DNA from: Niallia sp052318935 | Lineage (GTDB): Bacteria; Bacillota; Bacilli; Bacillales; Cytobacillaceae | Length of the DNA stretch: 64,000 nt | NCBI GenBank assembly: GCA_052318935.1 | Contig: JBQRKO010000005.1 | Reading direction: 5' to 3' (one strand) | Notes under the pieces: generated by a model | Seen by the model: the letters and a program-made list of their open reading frames with translations, nothing else | Databases searched by the model: none | What the model was told of the DNA's origin: nothing | Part shown: piece by piece, positions 16,585-25,308 of the stretch | Layout: every line of letters starts with the position of its first letter | Position numbering within the stretch: position 1 is the first letter of the stretch | Translations under genes and position numbers: made by a program

Positions 16585-17501
16585 ATGACAATCAAATCTA
16601 GGAAACAGCGTATTCAAGAACAAAAAGCAGCTGAAGACAAAAAACGTAATCAAAAATTTACGTCAGGTGTTTTAGCTACAGGCATTGGAACAACGGCTTT
16701 TTTTGGGAATATGCAAATGGTAGAAGCTTGTGACTGCGTGGAAAATTATACAATTGAAAGTGGTGACACTTTGTATAGTATTGCTAAAAATTACAAAGTA
16801 ACAGTAGATCAGTTGAAATCTAAAAATGGATTTGAATCTGACCGAATATATGCAGGTCAAGATATAATTGTTCCTTTCCTAGATGAAAAGGGTAATCTTC
16901 CTATTGTTGGAGAACCTATGGAAGAAGGTGAAATTGTTCACTATATCCAAAACGGAGATACACTTTGGAGTTTATCTCGTAAATACGGAGTATCGATTGA
17001 AAAACTTATGAAGGACAATAACCTTCAAAGCACAATACTTATTGAGGGGCGTTTATTAACAGTTAATACAGGCGTTGAAATTTTTAACCTGTCACTAAAT
17101 ATATTCCTGCAAAAAAAGCAGAAAAAGTGGTGCAAACACCTGCTAACACATATACAGTACAGCCTGGTGATACCCTTTATTCTTTAGCGAAGCGTTTTAA
17201 TGCTTCAGTAAAAGAGCTTCGAGAGTTAAGTGATTTAAAATCCGATGGCATCTTAATTGGACAAAAATTAGAAATTCCTGCTCGTGATGTTATCACGACA
17301 AAAGCAACAATTTTGGGGGTTGTCGATTCTGCTTCCATTGAAATAATCGCACACCATGTAACATGGGTGCTTGAAGTATCTTATGGTTCCTCTCAAAAAT
17401 TCTCTAATCAAATAGGTAAAAAAGTTACTATTACTTTTACAAAAGGTAATAATAACCAACGCCCTGCATTGATTAGTGTTGACGAAATATTTGACATTTA
17501 G
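16585..17501 (+). pseudogene. Three-LysM cell-wall protein split by a frameshift
   Basis: A GGAGG site precedes ATG 16585 by ten bases. The first frame encodes a basic N-terminus, a hydrophobic segment (about 32-50), and two LysM peptidoglycan-binding modules (YTIESGDTLYSIAKNYKV and YIQNGDTLWSLSRKYGV). It then runs off-frame at GTTGAAATTTTTAACCTG (17075-17092) and ends at 17187. In the -1 frame the sequence continues as PVTKYIPAKKAEKVVQ, a third LysM (YTVQPGDTLYSLAKRF) and a C-terminal domain to 17501. Inserting one A after TTTTTAA restores a single protein of about 305 residues. So it is a one-base deletion (or sequence error) in an exported wall-binding protein of unknown role. Confidence 0.8.
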
Positions 17502-17891
17502 GATTTGTTTATTTATATTGTTGGTTGCTATTTTTGAATAATATTATTATGCATTAGGTAGTATTTTCATAAAACACAAAAATATGATGTAGTTATATGT
17601 ATAATCATCTTGCGCAACGATGTAAGGTTTTTTCTCATATTTATTCTTAAATAGATAAAATATTAAAGAGTTATGTTTAAAAAACATTTTAATTAGAAGA
17701 GATGTGAGACACTCCTTGCTTCGATATCAGGTTGAAAGGGAAAACTCATGCTGGTTATAAAGGAGAAAGAATGATAATTATTATAGAAGAAATTTCCTGA
17801 TTGTTATTAAATATTATAAAAATATGTTTATAAATACATGTGTAGGTTAATTTTAAAAGTTTAAATTGCCTAATCAATCAATTTAATTAAA
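17502..17891. other. Gene-free AT-rich interval
   Basis: No open frame with a credible start beyond a nine-codon ORF after GGAGAAAGA near 17770. No repeats or convincing hairpins were seen. Confidence 0.4.
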
Positions 17892-18101
17892 GGATGTTTT
17901 CTCAAAGTTTGTTGTTTTTTACATAAAAAAACATTTGGAAAAGCGTTTCTTAGCAGTCTGCATACACGTAGACTCCTGTGGGAATGCGAGAAAGACGAGA
18001 CCCCACAGGAGCGTATGCGACGAGGAGGCTCGACGCTCGCTAAACGGACGAAGTGTATTCAGGCTGCGAGTTTAAAAGCAACAATCTATACGAAAACAGC
18101 C
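17892..18101 (+). repeat. Interspersed structured repeat, family A copy 3
   Basis: About 210 bp from GGATGTTTTC to GAAAACAGCC. Core hairpin CTCCTGTGGG (17973-17982) and CCCACAGGAG (18002-18011). The arm pair CTGCATACAC / GTGTATTCAG has one mismatch. It stands 350 bases upstream of the cre-like site of the ilv operon. Confidence 0.9.
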
Positions 18102-18450
18102 TATTTTAAAGATGGAGAAAACGTCCTAAACATTCATTTACCTTTAATTCATGATAACAAGTTATAAATGGAGAGATATAAAAAGTGTGTTAGAAAATAT
18201 AACAAGTAAATATACGATTCGGTCGTTATTGTATTATAATTTAGTTCGAATCATCATCATTCCTAAAATACAAGGATAATAAATATAAGAAGGAAAACGG
18301 ATTATATAAGGTTTCGTACATAACGGGAGATAATAAAGTGTGTTTTATGCCTTTTAAAGTAAAAAAATAGTGAACTAATTGTAAAAAATACAATTTTTTT
18401 AAAAAAAATTTCAAAAAAAATAAAGGGGTAAAATTATTTATATATCAATA
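18102..18450. other. Gene-free interval upstream of the ilv promoter
   Basis: No credible gene. It is AT-rich with several A/T tracts between 18360 and 18425 that could bend DNA upstream of the operon promoter. Confidence 0.4.
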
Positions 18451-18466
18451 TTGTAAACGGTTTCTA
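18451..18466 (+). promoter_or_regulatory. cre-like CcpA site of the ilv-leu operon
   Basis: TTGTAAACGGTTTCTA matches the cre consensus WTGNAANCGNWNNCW closely. Its centre is about 90 bases before the predicted transcription start. In B. subtilis CcpA activates ilvB from a cre centred near -90, so position as well as sequence agree. Confidence 0.7.
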
Positions 18467-18512
18467 AGAGTGGGATATAGCTTTAATTATCTAACAATTC
18501 TCAAAAATACTG

Positions 18513-18541
18513 TTGACTCTTGTTTCATTTCGGCGTAAGAT
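18513..18541 (+). promoter_or_regulatory. Sigma-A promoter of the ilv-leu operon
   Basis: TTGACT (18513-18518) and TAAGAT (18536-18541) are separated by 17 bases. Just upstream, AATTCTCAAAAATAC (18495-18509) resembles a CodY box (AATTTTCWGAAAATT) with five mismatches; CodY is known to repress ilvB in B. subtilis, but this match is weak. Confidence 0.7.
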
Positions 18542-18649
18542 AACTTCATCGAAAGCAATACAGAAAATAACAACGAGATTAGCTTTTGTATATGAATAAC
18601 AGAATGTTTTTGACGCATAATAAAAAACAGATGAAAACGATGATTTTAA

Positions 18650-18957
18650 AGATATTGAAAATACGATGATAAGGATAAGTAGTTTCAAATTTGGGATTCC
18701 ACAGAGAGCCGGTGGTGCTGAGAGCCGGTGAAGTCAATTGAAATGAACTCGCCTTTGAGTGTTAGCTTGAAAGATATTTCGACTAGAGCTAACCGAGTGA
18801 TACCCACTCGTTACCAAACACTAGAACAGAACTGTTCACTGAGTGCATACATGAATAATGTGTATGAATGAGGGTGGTACCGTGGAAAGAAGCCTTTTCA
18901 CCCCTTTGTCTACTAAAAAAATTATTAGTAAACAATGGAGGTGAAAAGGCTTTTTTT
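18650..18957 (+). promoter_or_regulatory. T-box riboswitch (leucine) with terminator
   Basis: The T-box sequence AGGGTGGTACCGTGG lies at 18871-18885. The terminator stem is GAAGCCTTTTCACC (18890-18903) with GGTGAAAAGGCTT (18939-18951), followed by a T run. The Stem I specifier candidate is CTC in GAACTCGCC near 18750, a leucine codon, as in the B. subtilis ilv-leu leader. Uncharged tRNA-Leu would stabilise the antiterminator and allow expression of ilvB onward. The 5' boundary is approximate. Confidence 0.93.
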
Positions 18958-19033
18958 ATGAACAATAGTCTTTAATTTAGTCATACTACAAGATTCCTTA
19001 ACTAAATTACTTTTTATAAGGGGGTTAAACAAA

Positions 19034-20749
19034 ATGTTACAGGAAACTGCCTTTGACAAAACAAAGGCTAATGCAAAACCGTTAACTGGTTCAGATCTCT
19101 TGTTGCAAGCATTGGAAAAGGAAAATGTAGAATTTATTTTTGGTTATCCAGGTGGTGCAGTACTGCCGATCTACGATAAAATTTATGATTCTAAAATATT
19201 TCATGTATTGCCGCGTCATGAACAAGGAGGCATACATGCTGCTGAGGGTTATGCAAGAATTTCGGGTAAACCTGGTGTTGTCATAGCGACAAGTGGGCCT
19301 GGTGCTACAAATATAGTAACAGGACTTGCAGATGCGATGATGGATTCATTGCCATTGGTTGTTTTTACAGGGCAAGTTGCAACAGGCGTTATTGGAACAG
19401 ATGCATTTCAAGAAGCAGATATATTAGGGATTACTACGCCGATAACTAAATATAATTGTCAAATTAGAAGCTTGGAAGAAATTCCGAAAATTGTAAAAGA
19501 AGCCTTTTATATCGCAACAAGCGGAAGACCTGGTCCAGTATTAATCGATATTCCGAAAGACATTGCGGCAACCATTACAGAAGTGCCGGAAGAGCAGGAA
19601 ATTGATTTGCCAGGCTACCAACCGACTACACAACCAAATTATTTGCAAATTCGCAAATTAACCGAAGCAGTAAGTGCAGCGAAAAAACCTGTTATTTTAG
19701 CAGGTGCAGGTGTAATTTTTGCAAAAGCAAATAAAGAATTAAAACAATATGCAGAACAGCAGCAAATTCCAGTGGTGCATACATTGTTAGGCTTAGGAGG
19801 ATTCCCAGCTGACAATAATTTATTTGTTGGAATGGGAGGTATGCACGGTATTTATGCAGCTAATATGGCTTTATATGAATGTGATTTGCTAATTAATGTC
19901 GGCGCAAGATTTGATGATCGATTAACTGGAAATTTAGCACATTTTGCACCGAATGCAATTAAAGCACATATTGATATTGATCCTGCAGAAATTGGTAAAA
20001 TTATTCCAACGAAAATTCCAGTTGTAGCAGATGCAAAAGAAGCTTTAGTGGAATTGATTAAACAAGATGGTAAAAAACCAGAACATAATGAATGGTTGGA
20101 GAAAATAGAAGGTTGGAAAAAAGAGTATCCTTATTATTATGAAAATTCTGATTTGTTAAAACCGCAAAAAGTGTTAGAACTATTGCATGAAAAAACAGAA
20201 GGAAACGCGATTGTCACAACAGACGTTGGCCAGCATCAAATGTGGACAGCACAATATTATCAGTTCAAGGAAGCGAACAGATGGGTTACATCTGGAGGCC
20301 TTGGGACAATGGGATTCGGGTTGCCTTCTAGTATTGGAGCTCAATTAGCAGATCCAGATGCAACGGTTTTAGCGATAAGCGGTGATGGTGGATTCCAAAT
20401 GTGCAGCCAAGAGTTAGGGCTGATTAAAGAATTAAACTTACCTATTAAAATAATCATCCTTAATAATCAGGCCTTAGGAATGGTAAGACAGTGGCAAGAA
20501 ATCTTTTATGATTCCCGTTTCTCTCATAGTAAAGAATCTGTACAGCCATCCTTTGTTAAACTTGCAGATGCATACGGCATAAAAGGTTATCAAATTACTT
20601 CAGAAGAAGAGGCGGAATCGATTCTTGACGAAGTACTCAACGTAAGAGAGCCAGTTTTACTTGAATTCCGCATCGATCCTAATGAAAATGTGTATCCAAT
20701 GATCGCACCTGGCAAAGGTTTACATGAAATGGTAGGGATGAAGCCATGA
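19034..20749 (+). CDS. ilvB: Acetolactate synthase large subunit
   Basis: Catalytic subunit of acetohydroxyacid synthase: condenses two pyruvates, or pyruvate and 2-oxobutyrate, with ThDP, FAD and Mg2+, the first common step to Val, Leu and Ile. 571 residues. Visible are the ThDP-activating Glu region (GYPGGAVLPIYD, HEQGGIHAAEGYAR), FAD-binding middle domain, and ThDP-binding GDGGFQM plus the residues to ILNN in the C-terminal domain. An AAGGGGG site precedes the ATG. First gene of the operon controlled by the leucine T-box; overlaps ilvH by four bases. Confidence 0.97.
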   Translation: MLQETAFDKTKANAKPLTGSDLLLQALEKENVEFIFGYPGGAVLPIYDKIYDSKIFHVLPRHEQGGIHAAEGYARISGKPGVVIATSGPGATNIVTGLADAMMDSLPLVVFTGQVATGVIGTDAFQEADILGITTPITKYNCQIRSLEEIPKIVKEAFYIATSGRPGPVLIDIPKDIAATITEVPEEQEIDLPGYQPTTQPNYLQIRKLTEAVSAAKKPVILAGAGVIFAKANKELKQYAEQQQIPVVHTLLGLGGFPADNNLFVGMGGMHGIYAANMALYECDLLINVGARFDDRLTGNLAHFAPNAIKAHIDIDPAEIGKIIPTKIPVVADAKEALVELIKQDGKKPEHNEWLEKIEGWKKEYPYYYENSDLLKPQKVLELLHEKTEGNAIVTTDVGQHQMWTAQYYQFKEANRWVTSGGLGTMGFGLPSSIGAQLADPDATVLAISGDGGFQMCSQELGLIKELNLPIKIIILNNQALGMVRQWQEIFYDSRFSHSKESVQPSFVKLADAYGIKGYQITSEEEAESILDEVLNVREPVLLEFRIDPNENVYPMIAPGKGLHEMVGMKP

Positions 20750-21264
20750 AGAAAATAATTAGTTTAACTGTTTTAAATAAATCTGGTGTGCTCAATCGCA
20801 TTACTAACTTGTTTTCTAAAAGAAATTATAATATTGAAAGCATATCTGTAGGTCATACAGAGAATGAAGGAATTTCCAGAATCACTTGTGTTGTTCATGT
20901 AGATAATGAAAGTGTAGTGGAACAAATTACAAAACAATTGAATAAACAAGTGGATATTTTAAAAGTAGTGGATATTACCGATCAGTCCATTGTTGCACGT
21001 GAACTGGCATTAATCAAAGTGCTGGCTACACCACAAACTAGACATGAACTGTACTCGTTAATTGAACCTTTTAGAGCATCAGTAATTGATGTCAGCAAAG
21101 AAAGCATTGTTATTCAAATTACAGGTGAATCAACAAAAGTGGAAGCATTTATTGAATTGCTTCGACCATACGGTATTAAAGAATTGGCGAGAACGGGCAC
21201 AACCGCCTTTCCTCGCGGCTCGCAAAAAAGCGTAAATTCTAAAAATACTTTTTCAATCGTTTAA
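20746..21264 (+). CDS. ilvH: Acetolactate synthase small (regulatory) subunit
   Basis: Binds and activates IlvB and confers valine feedback. 172 residues with an N-terminal ACT domain (LTVLNKSGVLNRITNLFSKR, then NYNIESISVG) and the usual C-terminal domain with ARELALIKV and IDVSKESIVIQITG. The start overlaps the ilvB stop (ATGA), so translation is coupled. The gene symbol follows the ilvBHC order; some annotations use ilvN. Confidence 0.96.
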   Translation: MKKIISLTVLNKSGVLNRITNLFSKRNYNIESISVGHTENEGISRITCVVHVDNESVVEQITKQLNKQVDILKVVDITDQSIVARELALIKVLATPQTRHELYSLIEPFRASVIDVSKESIVIQITGESTKVEAFIELLRPYGIKELARTGTTAFPRGSQKSVNSKNTFSIV

Positions 21265-21316
21265 GCAATTTATTAAAATAAAAAAATTAACTTACATTCG
21301 AAAGGGAGAATAAAAA

Positions 21317-22339
21317 ATGGCTAAAATGTATTATAACGGAGACGCAAACTTAGGATTCTTAGAAGGAAAAACTGTAGCAGTAATTGGATATGGTTCACAA
21401 GGACATGCACATGCTTTAAATATGAAAGACAGCGGCGTAAATGTAATCATTGGTTTAAGACAAGGTAAGTCTTGGGACAAAGCAGTAGAAGATGGCTTTA
21501 ACGTATATCCTGTTGGAGAAGCAACTGCAAAAGCAGATATCGTAATGATTCTTTTACCAGATGAGCTACAAACAAAAGTTTATAATGAAGAAATTAAACC
21601 AAATCTTACAAACCAACCATTAATGTTTGCGCATGGATTCAACATTCACTTTAACCAAATCGTTGCACCAGAAGCTTGTGACGTATTATTAGTAGCTCCA
21701 AAAGGTCCAGGACATTTAGTGCGCAGAACATATGAGCAAGAAGCAGGTGTACCAGCATTATTCGCTATCTACCAAGATGTTACAGGTGAAGCAAAAGAAT
21801 TAGCATTAGCTTATGCAAAAGCAATCGGTTCTTTACGTGCAGGTGCATTAGAAACGACTTTTAAAGAAGAAACAGAAACAGATTTATTTGGTGAACAAGC
21901 TGTTCTTTGTGGTGGATTAACTGCACTTGTAAAAGCTGGTTTCGAAACATTAGTAGAAGCTGGATATCAACCAGAGCTTGCATACTTTGAGTGTTTACAC
22001 GAATTAAAATTAATCGTTGATTTAATGTATGAAGATGGAATGGCTGGAATGAGATATTCTATTTCTGATACTGCACAATGGGGCGACTTTGTTACTGGAC
22101 CAAGAATCGTAACAGAAGATACGAAAAAAGCAATGAAAGCAGTATTAACAGATATTCAAGAAGGAAAATTTGCTAAAGGCTGGATTTTAGAAAACCAAGC
22201 AAATAGACCAGAATTTACTGCAATCAACAACAGAGAAAGTGAACATTTAATTGAAAAAGTTGGTAAAGAACTACGTGCAATGATGCCATTTGTAAGAAGC
22301 TCTAAAAAGAAAGAAGTGGTAGGTAGTGTCCAAAATTAA
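21317..22339 (+). CDS. ilvC: Ketol-acid reductoisomerase (NADP+)
   Basis: Isomerises and reduces acetolactate (or acetohydroxybutyrate) to the dihydroxy acid. 340 residues, class I short form. Rossmann motif VIGYGSQGHAHALN; AHGFNIHF and APKGPGHLVRRTY in the N-terminal domain; the metal-binding knotted C-terminal domain has DLFGEQAVLCGG and CLHELKLIVDLMYEDG. AAGGGAG site seven bases before the ATG. Codon use is notably regular, as expected of a highly expressed gene. The leuA start lies within its last codons. Confidence 0.97.
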   Translation: MAKMYYNGDANLGFLEGKTVAVIGYGSQGHAHALNMKDSGVNVIIGLRQGKSWDKAVEDGFNVYPVGEATAKADIVMILLPDELQTKVYNEEIKPNLTNQPLMFAHGFNIHFNQIVAPEACDVLLVAPKGPGHLVRRTYEQEAGVPALFAIYQDVTGEAKELALAYAKAIGSLRAGALETTFKEETETDLFGEQAVLCGGLTALVKAGFETLVEAGYQPELAYFECLHELKLIVDLMYEDGMAGMRYSISDTAQWGDFVTGPRIVTEDTKKAMKAVLTDIQEGKFAKGWILENQANRPEFTAINNRESEHLIEKVGKELRAMMPFVRSSKKKEVVGSVQN

Positions 22340-23867
22340 GATTTTTGATACAACATTAAGAGATGGAGAACAATCACCAGGAGTAAATCTAAATCTTGCT
22401 GAAAAAATATTAATTGCCGAACAATTAGAAAGATTAAATGTCGATATTATTGAAGCAGGTTTTCCTGCCGCTTCTAAAGGAGACTTTACGTCTGTGCAAA
22501 AAATTGCACAGACGGTTAAAAATTGTTCTGTTACAGGGCTTGCAAGAGCAGTGCAATCTGACATTGATGCAGCATGGGAAGCGTTAAAAGATGGAGCAGA
22601 ACCAAGACTTCATGTGTTTATTGCAACTTCTCCTATCCACCGTCAATATAAATTGAAAATGTCAAAAGAACAAGTAGTGGAAAGAGCGGTAGCAGCTGTT
22701 AAATATGCTGGGCAAAAATTTCCGATTATCCAATGGAGTGCGGAAGATGCATGTAGAACAGAGCTTCCATTTTTAGCGGAAATTATTGAAGAAGTAATTC
22801 AAGCAGGTGCTAATGTAATTAATATTCCAGATACCGTTGGATACATAAATCCATATGAGTATAGTGAGATTTTTAAGTATTTAAAAGCAAATGTTCCATC
22901 TTTTGATAAAGTTTCTTTCTCAACGCATTGTCATGATGACTTAGGAATGGCAACAGCTAATTCATTGGCAGCGATTGAACATGGTGCAACACAAGTGGAA
23001 TGTACGATTAACGGCATTGGGGAAAGAGCAGGAAATGCGTCCCTTGAAGAAATCGCAGTTGCGCTTCATATTCGCAATGACCACTATAAAAAGAATACTA
23101 GAATCAACTTAAAAGAAATCAGCAGAACTAGCAGCCTTGTTAGCGAGCTGACAGGTATGGTTGTTCCAGGCAACAAAGCAATTGTTGGACGCAACGCTTT
23201 TGCTCATGAATCAGGAATTCATCAAGATGGTGTGTTAAAGGAAAAATCGACTTATGAAATTATTTCACCTGAATTGGTTGGCTACGAGTCAAATAACAAC
23301 ATGGTATTAGGTAAACACTCAGGCAGTCATGCTTTTAAAACTCGTCTTGCTGAATTAGGATTAAAAGTAGACGATAGTGATGTAAAGGAATTATTTATCG
23401 CATTTAAAGAATTGACTGATCACAAAAAAGAAATAACAGATGAAGATATTATCGCCATTGTGTTAGAAAAGAAGCTGTCTAAAGAAGAAAAATATTATGA
23501 GCTTGTAGATGTTAAGGTTAATCATGATGAAGAAAATTCAGCAGTAGCTTCTATTAAGCTTTCAGGTGCCAAAAATGAATTAATTGAACAAACTGGCACT
23601 GGTTCGGGTAGTGTGGAAGCACTTTATAATACATTGGAAAAGGCGATAAATGGTGATTCTAAGCTGTTGGATTACCGAATCCAATCATTAGGCGGCGGAA
23701 GAGACGCATTAGCGCATGTGTTTGTACAAGTTCGTTATGAAAACACAGAATCGAACGGGCGAGGACTTGACCAAGACGTGTTGGTTGCTTCTGCAAAAGC
23801 ATACTTAAATGCAATTAATAGAGTGATATTAGCAAAAGAACAAACAGTTGAAATTGTAAATAACTAG
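22326..23867 (+). CDS. leuA: 2-isopropylmalate synthase
   Basis: Condenses acetyl-CoA with 2-oxoisovalerate, the first leucine-specific step. 513 residues: catalytic TIM barrel opening with FDTTLRDGEQSPGVN, metal-binding HCHDDLGMA and NGIGERAGNA, and a C-terminal allosteric domain for leucine feedback (ends near LGGGRDALAHVFVQV). GTG start at 22326 overlaps ilvC by 14 bases; no strong ribosome site, so translation may depend on ilvC read-through. Confidence 0.96.
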   Translation: MSKIKIFDTTLRDGEQSPGVNLNLAEKILIAEQLERLNVDIIEAGFPAASKGDFTSVQKIAQTVKNCSVTGLARAVQSDIDAAWEALKDGAEPRLHVFIATSPIHRQYKLKMSKEQVVERAVAAVKYAGQKFPIIQWSAEDACRTELPFLAEIIEEVIQAGANVINIPDTVGYINPYEYSEIFKYLKANVPSFDKVSFSTHCHDDLGMATANSLAAIEHGATQVECTINGIGERAGNASLEEIAVALHIRNDHYKKNTRINLKEISRTSSLVSELTGMVVPGNKAIVGRNAFAHESGIHQDGVLKEKSTYEIISPELVGYESNNNMVLGKHSGSHAFKTRLAELGLKVDDSDVKELFIAFKELTDHKKEITDEDIIAIVLEKKLSKEEKYYELVDVKVNHDEENSAVASIKLSGAKNELIEQTGTGSGSVEALYNTLEKAINGDSKLLDYRIQSLGGGRDALAHVFVQVRYENTESNGRGLDQDVLVASAKAYLNAINRVILAKEQTVEIVNN

Positions 23868-23944
23868 TTCTTTATCAGATTAACAGGCAGTATCATCATT
23901 CGATTGAGGATGGGAAGTTAATTGCCCGTAAACCTGATTTGTAC

Positions 23945-23994
23945 AACTACCCATCTGTGAAGAAAACAGCTTTACAGATGGTAGTTTCACTTTT
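23945..23994 (+). terminator. Intra-operon hairpin between leuA and leuB
   Basis: AACTACCCATCTGTGAAG pairs with CTTTACAGATGGTAGTT (a few mismatches) and is followed by TCACTTTT. It may attenuate or process the operon mRNA rather than end it, since leuB to leuD have no other clear promoter. Confidence 0.5.
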
Positions 23995-24000
23995 AGTGGA

Positions 24001-24074
24001 TGTTCAAAAAGTCATCGAAAGATAGCGACGATTCTCTTCGTTGGATTGCTTCTCATTTGTTACCTTTTTGAACA
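24001..24074 (+). repeat. Inverted-repeat element before leuB
   Basis: TGTTCAAAAAG (24001-24011) is the exact reverse complement of CTTTTTGAACA (24064-24074). The 52-bp interior (AGATAGCGACGATTCTCTTC...) is richer in GC than the neighbourhood. It resembles short Bacillus interspersed hairpins I have seen, but there is no second copy in this window. Confidence 0.6.
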
Positions 24075-24102
24075 CACACTTTTATGGAAAGGGCGAAAAG
24101 TA

Positions 24103-25203
24103 ATGAAAAAGAAAATCGCTGTATTACCTGGTGATGGCATTGGACCAGAAATCGTACAAGGTGCCATTGAGATTTTACGAGTGATCGAAGAAAATTTTGA
24201 ACATCAATTTGACTTTAAATTTGGAAACATCGGTGGAAGTGCTGTTGATATAGATGGAAGTCCGTTGCCGGATGCAACAATTGAACTATGCAAAGAAAGT
24301 GATGCGGTTCTTTTAGGAGCGGTTGGTGGACCAAAATGGGAAACACTGCCGGTTCCTCTTCGTCCAGAGCAAGGGCTTTTGAAAATAAGAAAAGAATTAA
24401 ATCTTTTTGCAAACTTAAGACCTACTACTTATTATGCAAGCTTAGCAGATTCTTCTCCATTACGTAAGGAGATCATTGAAGGTGTCGACTTGCTTATGGT
24501 AAGAGAACTTACTGGTGGAATTTACTTCGGAAAACCGAGTGAAAGAACAACGGTTGACGGAAAACCTGGTGCTGTTGATACATTAGTATACAGCAAAGAA
24601 GAAATCACAAGAGTAATTGAAAAAGCATTTCAGTTAGCAAGTACACGGGATAAAAGAGTGACATCAGTAGATAAAGCAAATGTACTTGAGTCAAGTAGAT
24701 TATGGCGCGAATGTGCAAACGAAATCGCAGAAAAATACCCGGATGTTACATTAGAGCATATGTTAGTGGATAATGCAGCGATGCAGCTGATAAGAAATCC
24801 AAAACAATTTGATGTCGTTGTGACAGAAAATATGTTTGGAGATATATTAAGTGATGAAGCATCTGTGCTGACTGGTTCATTAGGAATGCTTCCATCTGCT
24901 AGCATTTCCGAAGAAGGTCCATTTTTATATGAACCTATTCACGGTTCTGCACCAGATATCGCTGGACAAAATATTGCTAACCCACTTGCAACTATTTTAT
25001 CTGCTGCGATGCTTTTACGTGTATCGTTCCAATTGGAAGAAGAAGCAGATTTAATTGAACATGCGGTAAATCAAGTATTAAATAATGGATTCCGTACAAA
25101 GGATATTATTTCACCAAATACAAAAGTTGTTTCTACAACTGAAATGGTAGAAGAAGTGAAAAAAGTAATCTTATCTCAAGTAGCAGACAAATTAAAAGCT
25201 TAA
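24103..25203 (+). CDS. leuB: 3-isopropylmalate dehydrogenase
   Basis: NAD-dependent oxidative decarboxylation of 3-isopropylmalate. 366 residues from ATG 24103, chosen because it matches the family start (MKKKIAVLPGDGIGPE) and has GGAAAGGG upstream; an upstream in-frame ATG at 24046 lies in the hairpin element. Motifs: LLGAVGGPKW, RELTGGIYFGKP, DKANVL, the metal/substrate Asp region (TENMFGDILSDEAS), and the NAD-binding EPIHGSAPDIAGQNIANP. Confidence 0.97.
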   Translation: MKKKIAVLPGDGIGPEIVQGAIEILRVIEENFEHQFDFKFGNIGGSAVDIDGSPLPDATIELCKESDAVLLGAVGGPKWETLPVPLRPEQGLLKIRKELNLFANLRPTTYYASLADSSPLRKEIIEGVDLLMVRELTGGIYFGKPSERTTVDGKPGAVDTLVYSKEEITRVIEKAFQLASTRDKRVTSVDKANVLESSRLWRECANEIAEKYPDVTLEHMLVDNAAMQLIRNPKQFDVVVTENMFGDILSDEASVLTGSLGMLPSASISEEGPFLYEPIHGSAPDIAGQNIANPLATILSAAMLLRVSFQLEEEADLIEHAVNQVLNNGFRTKDIISPNTKVVSTTEMVEEVKKVILSQVADKLKA

Positions 25204-25308
25204 TGAGTGCAATAATAAATAGATAAAACCAATATTTTATAATGGCAGAATAAAAGGATTTTATTATATAGTATAGAATATGCAATAAGATAATGAAGAA
25301 AGTGAGGG

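Noticed and set aside
18491..18688. Minus-strand 65-codon frame in the ilv leader
   Set aside because: It is antisense to the promoter and T-box region and has no start signal.
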